A stretch of DNA of 64,000 nucleotides, from positions 765,302 to 829,301 of the forward strand of contig CAJHNH020000805.1 of NCBI GenBank assembly GCA_905116865.2, in the 5' to 3' direction. This stretch comes from Candidula unifasciata. Its lineage: Eukaryota; Mollusca; Gastropoda; Stylommatophora; Geomitridae. The translations under genes and the position numbers were made by a program. The notes below the pieces were generated by a model, which did not search any database, was not told the origin of the DNA, and saw only the letters and a list, made by a program, of their open reading frames with translations. Positions 1 to 8,995 of this stretch are shown here, piece after piece. Numbering within the stretch: position 1 is the first letter of the stretch; each line of letters begins with the position of its first letter.

Positions 1-20
1 CTTTTCAGTCTGTGATTTTT

Positions 21-338
21 AGCTGTACCAAGGGCTTCATGCAGGAGGTGCTTCTGTCTGCAGCTACTCTAAGATATAACCCTTAGCTGTACCCAGGGCT
101 TCATGCAGGAGGTGCTTCTGTCTGCAGCTACTCTGAGATATAACCCTTAGCTGTACCCAGGGCTTCATGCAATAGGTGCTTCTTGTCTGCAGCTACTCTG
201 AGATATAACCCTTAGCTGTACCCAGAGCTTCATGCAGGAGGTGCTTCTTGTCTGCAGCTACTCTAAGATATAACCCTTAGCTGTACCCAGAGCTTCATGC
301 AGGAGGTGCTTCTTGTCTGCAGCTACTCTGAGATATGA
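21..338. repeat. Minisatellite, 64-65 bp x 5
   Basis: Unit includes AGCTGTACCCAGGGCTTCAT and CTGCAGCTACTCTGAGATAT. Starts at 21, 85, 149, 214 and 279. A one-base insertion (CTTCTTG) separates 64- from 65-bp units. Confidence 0.95.
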
Positions 339-989
339 CTTTGACTGCAGAACTGAAAGGTGTGCAAAATGGAAAAGGTCTTTTACTTTACTTTTGTGTG
401 GGTGGGTGTATGTGTGGCTGGGTGTATATTGTGCATACCAGCTCCCACTCTAACAACCCTCACTAAGCATTAGAGTACCACTTCAAGCCACCAGTTTTGG
501 TGCAACTAACATTTGTTAGCTAACAAAATTGACACAAAGAAACCAGTCCACAATTATAACTGATGCTGCTCATAGTAGGTTACAAGTGGTCAATCTTTTT
601 AGTCATAAATGTATGGATTTAGGGCTGACTAATCTACATATGGTTACTCTGGACAGGTTCTCCAGGGACCATATCTAGACATACTTGGACAAAGAGAAAA
701 CCACATAAATAAGCCAACATCATATCCCAGGAAACTATCTAAAACTAACCCGGTCAGCATATACTCAATGAAGTCAGATGTGTCGGCCGAAAGGTGCAAA
801 TGTTACAGCTTTGCTGTGAACAGGCACAATGCAATTATATCACTCAAATGAACGAAAAGAAGACACAATGCAGTCAATTCTGTGCTCTGTTTTTGTTTAT
901 GTGTCACTTCCATTCATTTGTTGCTGTATCAGTAACAGAAAGTATGCCTAAAAATGTTTGTTTCTTTTTAAATAATATATTTTGTTGTT
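339..989. other. Unique sequence, no gene seen
   Basis: Apparently unique AT-rich sequence with a short GT-rich stretch near 395-425. No convincing exon or element on either strand. Confidence 0.5.
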
Positions 990-999
990 GTTGTAGTGA

Positions 1000-1100
1000 C
1001 TTGGGTGCTGTGATATTGCAGTGGCTAGCAGGTTTGCCTGTCTGCTCTGTGGTCATAGATTTGAACTCTAGATTGTTATTAAAAACTGATGAAACTTAAT
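1000..1100 (+). mobile_element. tRNA-derived SINE fragment (same family as 18,150)
   Basis: GCAGTGGCTAGCAGGTTTGC resembles a Pol III A box, and AGATTTGAACTCTAG a B box about 40 bases on. It aligns with the head of the SINE at 18,150, sharing GCCTGTCTGCTC. Only the tRNA-like head is clear. Confidence 0.55.
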
Positions 1101-1252
1101 TTCTTCTGCTTGTCATCTTCTTTCTTAAGGTACAGTTAAAGAAGACTAAGGATGTGTACCTTTCTAACTTGCTTTCTGAAATGTTTTAAGGTTCTTACAG
1201 GGCAATAAAGCAAGTAACAGTAGTTTGCAAGACTTCTCATGTCAAATATCCT

Positions 1253-1404
1253 ATCTTTATCTACTGTATGTTCCACTCATCCTGGGTATTATCTTTATCT
1301 ACTGTATGTTCCACTCATCCTGGGTATTATCTTTATCTACTGTATGTTCCACTCATCCTGGGTATTATCTTTATCTACTGTATGTTCCACTCATCCTGGG
1401 TATT
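1253..1404. repeat. Minisatellite, 38 bp x 4
   Basis: Four near-identical units containing ATCTTTATCTACTGTATGTT and CCACTCATCCTGGGTATT. Confidence 0.95.
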
Positions 1405-1419
1405 ATATTCATACATCAC

Positions 1420-2486
1420 ACAGGTCAGTATGTCCAAGATTATGGTTGCCTGGCTTGGTGACAGGTCAGTGTGTCCGAGATTGTAGTTTTCTGGCTTGGT
1501 GACAGGTCAGTATGTCAGAGATTGTAGTTGTCTGGCTTGGTGACAGATCAGTATGTCAGAGATTGTAGTTGTCTGGCTTGGTGACAGATCAGTATGTCAG
1601 AGATTGTAGTTGCCTGGCTTGGTGACAGGTCAGTGTGTCCTAGATTGTGGTCGCCTGGCTTGGTGACAGGTCAGTGTGTCCGAGATTGTGGTTGTCTGGC
1701 TTGGTGACAGATCAGTATGTCCAAGATTATGGTTGCCTGGCTTGGTGACAGGTCAGTGTGTCCGAGATTGTAGTTTTCTGGCTTGGTGACAGGTCAGTAT
1801 GTCAGAGATTGTAGTTGTCTGGCTTGGTGACAGATCAGTATGTCAGAGATTGTAGTTGTCTGGCTTGGTGACAGGTCAGTATGTCAGAGATTGTAGTTGC
1901 CTGGCTTGGTGACAGGTCAGTGTGTCCTAGATTGTGGTCGCCTGGCTTGGTGACAGGTCAGTGTGTCCGAGATTGTGGTTGCCTGGCTTGGTGACAGGTC
2001 AGTGTGTCCGAGATTGTGGTCGCCTGGCTTGGTGACAGGTCAGTGTGTCCGAGATTGTGGTCGCCTGGCTTGGTGACAGGTCAGTATGTCTGAGATTGTG
2101 GTTGCCTGGCTTGGTGGCAGGTCAGTCTGTCTGAGATTGTGGTTGCCTGGCTTGGTGACAGGTCAGTATGTCCGAGATTGTTGTTGCCTGGCTTGGTGAC
2201 AGGTCAGTGTGTCCGAGATTGTGGTCGCCTGGCTTGGTGACAGGTCAGTGTGTCCTAGATTGTGGTCGCCTGGCTTGGTGACAGGTCAGTATGTCTGAGA
2301 TTGTGGTTGCCTGGCTTGGTGACAGGTCAGTCTGTCTGAGATTGTGGTTGCCTGGCTTGGTGACAGGTCAGTATGTCCGAGATTGTTGTTGCCTGGCTTG
2401 GTGACAGGTCAGTCTGTCTGAGATTGTGGTTGCCTGGCTTGGTGACAGGTCAGTATGTCTGAGATTGTGGTTGCCTGGCTTGGTGA
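1420..2486. repeat. Minisatellite, 41 bp x 26, with higher-order structure
   Basis: Unit contains GACAGGTCAGTGTGTCCGAG and TTGTGGTTGCCTGGCTTGGT. Variant order repeats: the CCAAGATTATGG variant recurs after 287 bp (7 units), and the TATGTCTGAG variant after 205 bp (5 units). Confidence 0.95.
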
Positions 2487-3015
2487 TAATGTGAAATGAA
2501 TATCTCATCTCTAATGTCTTTCTCTCAGCCTCAGTTTTTATGTTAATTCATCACACAAGTCAATATCTCAAAACTGTGTGCACAAGAATGTTTTCATATT
2601 TTGTTTTCCAGTGAACAAATTGGCAAGCCAAGAACAAAACATGACACATGTGGCATTCTAGGGCAAAAACAACATTCAGATAAACATTTCAAAAACCAAA
2701 TAATGAACATAATAAACAACTGGAACTGCAGAGGAACCAAAATATGTGATGCTTTAACAAAAAACAAAAAAAAAATATATATATATATAAAAAAGCAGTT
2801 GTATGATAAAAAGTATGAAAATTCATTGTAATGTTTCAGCCACTGGCTGCAATAATATATGATGTGTCTGGCTTTACGAAGATAATGTCAACATGGACAA
2901 TAATATATGATGTGTCTGGCTTTATCGGAGATACATGTCAACATGGACAATAATATTTAAAGTCTGTTCAAAAAGTATCCAACCTGTAGCCATGAAAAAA
3001 ATACAATTAGTTTCG
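2487..3015. other. AT-rich spacer with short duplication
   Basis: No gene. Contains a poly-A/(TA) stretch at 2,760-2,792 and a near-duplicate TATGATGTGTCTGGCTTTA about 53 bp apart (2,860 and 2,913). A mariner-like TCTGTTCAAAAAGTATCC occurs at about 2,963. Confidence 0.5.
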
Positions 3016-3440
3016 TGGAGCTCTGAAACTTTTAATGCTTTTATCTCTTTGAGTCACCTGGAGCTCTGAAACCTTTAATACTCTGATCTCTTTGAGTCAC
3101 CTGGAGCTCTGAAACCTTTAATGCTTTTATCTCTTTGAGTCACCTGGAGCTCTGAAACCTTTAATAACTCTGATCTCTTTGAGTCACCTGGAGCTATGAA
3201 ACCTTTAATACTCTTATCTCTTTGAGTCACCTGGAGCTATGATACCTTTAATACTCTTATCTCTTTGAGCTCTGAAACCTTTAATACTCTTATCTCTTTG
3301 AGCTCTGAAACCTTTAATACTCTGATCTCTTTGAGCTCTGAAACCTTTAATACTCTGATCTCTTTGAGCTCTGAAACCTTTAATACTCTTATCTCTTTGA
3401 GTCACCTGGAGCTATGAAACCTTTAACACTCTTATCTCTA
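3016..3440. repeat. Minisatellite, 43-bp and 33-bp units, about 11 copies
   Basis: Unit GAGCTCTGAAACCTTTAATA then CTCTTATCTCTTTGA, with or without the ten-base TCACCTGGAG segment, which accounts for the two lengths. Confidence 0.9.
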
Positions 3441-4005
3441 ATTAACTAACTAACTATACTTCAATGCAGAAATCTTATATGTCAAATATCTCCCTTTGTA
3501 AGAAATATTCATGTGAAAGACACCTGATATACAAAACTATTATATTAAATCATTTCAAAAATGTATCACTTTGAGAATATTATTGCACTGTGTAAAAACA
3601 AATTTAAAAAAAAAACTGAATACTCAGTGATTGGCTGTGGATGCGTTTCTACAAAATATATGTTGGTAAACATCACGTACACTTGAGCAAATATGTATAT
3701 GTAATTAGCAGAAAGAGAGTGCTGAAACTGATTCTTAAACACAAAACTATCCACTAACATACTGGACTGCAGTTCTCCAGTTGAGTCAGCAAAGATACAA
3801 ACAAGAACATGGCCAACACGAGCCAGTGGCCAGTAATTTCACCATCAATTCAAACAAATGGAATCTAGTACTGACCAGTCTCTGTATGAGTGTTGCTTCA
3901 TTCTCATTTCATTTTTGGTTCTGATTTCTTGGTACAGCAGCACTGAACTATTCTACCAGTGACAGGAAACAAATAGATAAGTCATAAGTAAGATCTCATT
4001 TCTAC
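3441..4005. other. Unique AT-rich sequence, no gene seen
   Basis: No repeat, exon or element that I can support on either strand. Confidence 0.4.
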
Positions 4006-4400
4006 TTTCTTTGTTTTGTTCATGATCTGCTTTGTGGCGCCAGATGTTGCGGGTTAACAGATGATCAGTTTCTGAGCCAGGGCACACTCAGTTGTCCTGT
4101 ATGCTGTGGAGTCTCAAGATATCACTGACTCCTTCAATCCATCTTCTTCTTGGTCATTCTACCTCTTGGTGTTTCTGCTTTCATGTTGTACTCTCTTGCT
4201 GCTGGCATCACTGGATTCATTCTCATTGAATAGCCAAACCATTTCACTCTTTGTTTTTCAATTAATTTAAGCACAGGCATTTTCCCAATATTTCTTGTAA
4301 TGACTTGTTTCCTCACATGATCTCTTCTAGTTTTTTTCACGGCCTTTCTTAAACATCTCATTTTTGTTCAGGGCCTTTCTTAAACATCTCATTTTTGTTC
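4006..4400 (-). mobile_element. Decayed non-LTR retrotransposon 3' end (reverse transcriptase C-terminal region)
   Basis: The minus strand reads KMRCLRKAVKKTRRDHVRK, VLKLIEKQRVKWFGYSMRM and ETPRGRM, the R-L-W-GH-RM...GRP pattern found after the catalytic domain of many non-LTR reverse transcriptases. Catalytic motifs are absent, so this is a 5'-truncated remnant. The 31-bp array upstream of it repeats part of its coding sequence. Confidence 0.7.
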
Positions 4401-4940
4401 ACGGCCTTTCTTAAACATCTCATTCTTGTTCACTGCCTTTCTTAAACATCTCATTTTTGTTCAGGGCCTTTCTTAAACATCCCATTTTTGTTCACTGCTT
4501 TTCTTAAACATCTTTTTTTTTGTTCACTGCCTTTCTTAAACATCTCATTCTCGTTCACAGCCTTTCTTAAACATCTCATTTTTGTTCACAGCCTTTCTTA
4601 AACATCTCATTTTTGTTCACTGCCTTTCCAAACATCTCATTCTTGTTCACGGCCTTTCTTAAACATCTCATTTTTGTTCACGGCCTTTCTTAAACATCTC
4701 ATTTTTGTTCACTGCCTTTCTTAAACATCTCTTTTTTGTTCACTGCCTTTCTAAACATCTCATTCTTGTTCACGGCCTTTCTTAAACATCACATTTTTGT
4801 TCACGGCCTTTCTTAAACATCTCATTTTTGTTCACTGCCTTTCTTAAACATCTCATTTTTGTTCACTGCTTTTCTAAACATCTCATTCTTGTTCACAGCC
4901 TTTCTTAAACATCTCATTTTTTTCACAGCCTTTCTAGTTA
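4339..4940. repeat. Minisatellite, 31 bp x about 19, grown from a retrotransposon ORF
   Basis: Unit GGCCTTTCTTAAACATCTCA then TTTTTGTTCAC. The first copy overlaps the RT remnant where the minus strand reads MRCLRKAV. Confidence 0.92.
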
Positions 4941-5091
4941 GCAATAAACAAATATATTGATGTGGTCTCAGAAATGTGTTTTCTTAACAATATATAAAGA
5001 AAACAAAAACATGACAACAAAAATGTGACAACTAAATCACGCAATCTTATTTGCAGCAACTAGTGTGACACACAAGCCTTGTCACACAACT

Positions 5092-5390
5092 AGCACACAT
5101 CAACCGGTGTGTGGTCTACTGAAACATCAATGTATTATATGACAAACATCATACTTGAAAATACAGACAATACAATAACACAAATGGCAGCACACATCCA
5201 CCGGTGTGTGGTCTACTGGAATATCAATGTATTATATGACAAACATCACACTAGAAAATACAGACAATACAATAACACAAATGGCAGCACACATCAATGG
5301 AACATCAATGTATTATATGACAAACATCACACTTGAAAATACAAACAATACAATAACACACATGGCAGCACACATAAAACAAAGGAAATA
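5092..5390. repeat. Minisatellite, 97/81 bp, about 2.7 copies
   Basis: Segments containing ATCAATGTATTATATGACAA start at 5126, 5223 and 5304. The third interval lacks the CCGGTGTGTGGTCTACT segment. Confidence 0.9.
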
Positions 5391-5542
5391 CAACAATATC
5401 CAAATTCTGGAAACTCAAACAGGATTGGTTATTAAAATTCACGTTAAAAAAAATAAAATTCACCCTTTTACAGATCTAACGTACAACAGCAAAATTTTCT
5501 TGACCTGTTGTAAAAAAAAAAAATGATACCTAATTAAAGTAC

Positions 5543-6345
5543 ATATTTATCTCACACATAATATTTATCTCAAATGTCATATTTATCTCAAATGTCATTT
5601 TTTTCTCACACATCAAATTTATCTCACACATCATATTAATCTGACACATATTTATCTCACACATCATATTAATCTCACACATCATATTTATCTTACATTA
5701 TATTCATCATACATATTTACCTCACACATCATATTTATCTCACACATCATATTTACATACATCATATTTACCTCACACATCATATTTATCTCACACATCA
5801 TATTTACCTCACATCATATTTACCTCACACATCATATTTACCTCACACATCATATTTACCTCACACAGCATATTTATCTCACATCATATTTACCTCACAC
5901 ATCATATTTACCTCACACATCATATTTACCCCACACAGCATATTTATCTCACATCATATTTACCTCACACAGCATATTTATCTCACATCATATTTACCTC
6001 ACACAGCATATTTATCTCACATCATATTTACCTCACACATCATATTTACCTCACACATCATATTTACCTCACACAGCATATTTACCTCACACATCATATT
6101 TACCTCACACATCATATTTACTTCACACATCATATTTATCTCACATCATATTTACCTCACACAGCATATTTACCTCACACATCATATTTACCTCACACAG
6201 CATATTTACCTCACACATCATATTTATCTCACACATCATATTTACCTCACACAGCATATTTATCTCACATCATATTTACCTCACACAGCATATTTACCTC
6301 ACACAGCATATTTATCTCACACAGCATTTTTATCTCACACAAGTT
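5543..6345. repeat. AT-rich minisatellite, 18-bp and 16-bp units, about 45 copies
   Basis: Units CATATTTACCTCACACAT and CATATTTATCTCACAT alternate irregularly, with ACAGCA variants towards the right. The left edge is degenerate. Confidence 0.93.
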
Positions 6346-6482
6346 AAATTATTGCTACTCTCCTATCTTTGGAAAACAAGTTCTACAAAACACACAAGTT
6401 TTTAAAAAAAAGAGAGAAAACAGTTTGTAAAAGATATAAATATATTCACTTTTTCTAGATTCTAACTGAGCAGGTAAACAAG

Positions 6483-6617
6483 CTATGTCTTGGGTTCAAC
6501 ATGGACAACTTCAATGGCAGAAAGTCTGACACCAGCTGGTTGAGATGTCTCAATACAAAACCAAACACCTACAGACTTGAATGAACGTGTTACAAACCAC
6601 TCATTATGATTATCCTT
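6483..6617 (-). CDS. Candidate terminal exon of an unidentified minus-strand gene
   Basis: After a good acceptor (ATTTTCCAG at 6620-6618) the minus strand codes KDNHNEWFVTRSFKSVGVWF then CIETSQPAGVRLSAIEVVHV and EPKT-stop, 44 residues. The composition is coding-like and unlike the neighbouring arrays. I do not recognise the family and found no upstream exon. It lies about 2.3 kb beyond the GRTP1-like stop on the same strand, so it could be a separate gene, an alternative end, or chance. Confidence 0.35.
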   Translation of the reverse strand, partial: KDNHNEWFVTRSFKSVGVWFCIETSQPAGVRLSAIEVVHVEPKT

Positions 6618-6720
6618 CTGGAAAATTCTAATTTTTATTAAATTCAGCCCAAAGTTGAAAGACAAGAGGAAATAATAAAAATGCAGAAAAATTAAATATA
6701 CAGAAATAGAATAAGACAGT

Positions 6721-7122
6721 AGAGAAGATGACCAAAGTTTGGGCTGGTCAGAGAAGATGACCAAAGTTTGGGCTGGTCAGAGAAGATGACCAAAGTTTGG
6801 GCTGGTCAGAGAAGATGACCAAAGTTTGGGCTGGTCAGAGAAGATGACCAAAGTTTGGGGTGGTCAGAGAAGATGACCAAAGTTTGGGCTGGTCAGAGAA
6901 GATGACCACAGTTTGGGCTGGTCAGAGAAGATGACCACAGTTTGGGCTGGTCAGAGAAGATGACCAAAGTTTGGGCTGGTCAGAGAAGATGACCAAAGTT
7001 TGGGCTGGTCAGAGAAGATGACCACAGTTTGGGCTGGTCAGAGAAGATGACCACAGTTTGGGCTGGTCAGAGAAGATGACCAAAGTTTGGGCTGGTCAGA
7101 GAAGATGACCAAAGTTTGGGCT
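6721..7122. repeat. Minisatellite, 29 bp x 14
   Basis: Unit GAGAAGATGACCAAAGTTTG then GGCTGGTCA. Each unit holds a 5-bp inverted repeat, GACCA and TGGTC, ten bases apart. Confidence 0.95.
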
Positions 7123-8150
7123 GATATTATGTTGTGCTTTTATGATCCTCATTTCCTGTATCTCTCTGAAATCCCTAACAGTTTTCAATGCATAAATCTG
7201 TGCACAGAAAGCTTGTTTGTGTTAGAAAATTAATCAATCAAGCGCTGTCTCTGCAGGAAAGCTTGGCTGCAATGAATCTTCAGTACACTGTCTTATTGAA
7301 AACAATATATTCCCATATTTTCCATTTAAATAATGTGCATACCAAAATTTGTCTAACTGCCAAATGTTCATGACAGTTATTTTTACCAGGGTAACTTAAA
7401 CTTTATAATGAACTCTTGTTTACACAGAGGAAGAATTGTTCATTTTTACTGTTAAAGCTTCATCTGTCTCAGCATTCGCTTGTTCAGCTCACACCCTCCT
7501 TCCACTCAGTGTCCAAAGTATGGGAACATTACAACAAAACTAAGGAATAATATTTTCATTAGAAGGATGAACCTGATTGGTTTCAGCATAATTTCTTTAT
7601 TACAATCTTAATCTGTTACATTAAAATGAGACAGATACAAAAATGAGACAGATACAAACAGTTTATACAGATGCTTTCTATGTCTCTCTATCTGCCTTAT
7701 TTCCATTTGATGCCCCCCACCCCTACCCAACTGGGGCGGCTACCACCTCCCTGGACTGTCCCAGCACCCCCCCCCCCCCACCACCACAATTTGATCAAAG
7801 CAGGCAGCCCCCATCCGACCATCCCAGCGCCTACATGGGGGTCGTAGCGCCCATTCTGGAAAGTACTGCTCTCTCTAGTGATTACACGCCCATCAGATCA
7901 TCAAGGATGACATTTAGGTTAGAAAATGTGTCAACATGCCACAACAATCATTTATATGTGCAACGCCATGTGGCTAACAACTGTGCATGTGGATAAATAG
8001 TTGTTACAATGTTTCAGACAATTCTTGCCAATTCCTCAAGCAGCCATAGCGCTGCGGTTCAAAGATGATGAAACTTGAAACAGCGACTCACGCAATCATG
8101 ATTTCTTCTCAAAGTGATCATTATTTTATCTAAGATAACACAGTGATTAT
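7123..8150. other. Unique sequence with a poly-C tract
   Basis: No gene recognised. A GC-rich patch at 7,700-7,870 contains 13 C (7,767-7,779) followed by ACCACCAC. AATAAA-type signals occur on the minus strand near 7,590. Confidence 0.5.
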
Positions 8151-8156
8151 TTTATT
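8151..8156 (-). promoter_or_regulatory. Candidate polyadenylation signal AATAAA
   Basis: Minus-strand AATAAA about 750 nt after the GRTP1-like stop, just past the 54-bp array. It is the first canonical hexamer I see after the stop. Position supports it; use is inferred. Confidence 0.45.
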
Positions 8157-8194
8157 TCTGGAACAACATCAACATCTGTGGTCAAACTCTAAAT

Positions 8195-8900
8195 ATTGTT
8201 CTGTCCGTGGGGTGTCACTGACTCGACATGATTGCAGTCTGGCATTTCCAGCTGTCTGTGGGATGTCACTGACATGACTGCAGTCTGGCATTTCCAGCTG
8301 TCTGTGGGATGTCACTGACTCGCTGACATGACTGCAGTCTGGCATTTCCAGCTGTCTGTGGGATGTCACTGACTCGCTGACATGACTGCAGTCTAGGGAT
8401 TTCCAGCTGTCTGTGGGATGTCACTGACTCGTTGACATGATGGCAGTCTGGCATTTCCAGCTGTCTGTGGGATGTCACTGACTCGTTGACATGACTGCAG
8501 TCTGGCATTTCCAGCTGTCTGTGGGATGTCACTGACTCGGTGACATGATGACAGTCTGGCACTTCCAGCTGTCTGTGGGATGTCACTGACTCGGTGACAT
8601 GATGGCAGTCTGGCATTTCCAGCTGTCTGTGGGATGTCACTGACTCGGTGACATGACTGCAGTCTGGCATTTCCAGCTGTCTGTGGGATGTCACTGACTC
8701 GGTGACATGACTGCAGTCTGGCATTTCCAGCTGTCTGTGGGATGTCACTGACTCGTTGACATGACTGCAGTCTGGCATTTCCAGCTGTCTGTGGGATGTC
8801 ACTGACTCGGTGACATGACTGCAGTCTGGCATTTCCAGCTGTCTGTGGGATGTCACTGACTCATTGACATGATGGCAGTCTGGCACTTCCAGCTGTCTGC
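8195..8900. repeat. 54-bp minisatellite x 13 in the GRTP1-like 3' UTR; each unit self-complementary
   Basis: Unit includes CTGTGGGATGTCACTGACTC, GTGACATGACTGCAGTCTGG and CATTTCCAGCTGT. ATGTCAC-7nt-GTGACAT is a perfect 7-bp stem in many units, and GACTGCAGTC is a 10-bp palindrome. One unit is 7 bp short (about 8,234-8,280). Confidence 0.95.
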
Positions 8901-8908
8901 GACTGCCT

Positions 8909-8995
8909 TTATGACTTCAGTATCCGTCTCACACACTGCTCTCGCAAGGATGCTATTTTAGCCCGTGGCATGGAACCGGTCACTGAAAATATACT
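8909..8995 (-). CDS. GRTP1: GRTP1-like exon 10 (terminal coding exon)
   Basis: Acceptor CCCCAG|AGTATA. Codes SIFSVTGSMPRAKIASLR then EQCVRRILKS and TAA (8911-8909). It matches the human C terminus pattern KIF-PGS-AKLRESCR. The 54-bp array of the 3' UTR begins about ten bases after the stop. Confidence 0.88.
   Translation of the reverse strand, partial: SIFSVTGSMPRAKIASLREQCVRRILKS

Larger units (their letters stand above)
8151..8908 (-). other. Probable 3' UTR of the GRTP1-like gene
   Basis: Sequence between the stop codon and an AATAAA at 8156-8151 (minus). Almost all of it is the 54-bp tandem array. A further AATAAA-like site near 7,590 could extend it. Transcript evidence is needed for the end. 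Confidence 0.55.

Noticed and set aside
2950..2985. Mariner terminal repeat (TCTGTTCAAAAAGTATCC)
   Set aside because: The sequence resembles mariner ends, but there is no transposase and no partner inverted end nearby, so I only mention it in the spacer entry.
8266..8886. 206-codon minus-strand repeat protein (SHRQLEMPDC units)
   Set aside because: It lies in the 3' UTR in a different frame from the GRTP1-like CDS and has no ATG at its start.
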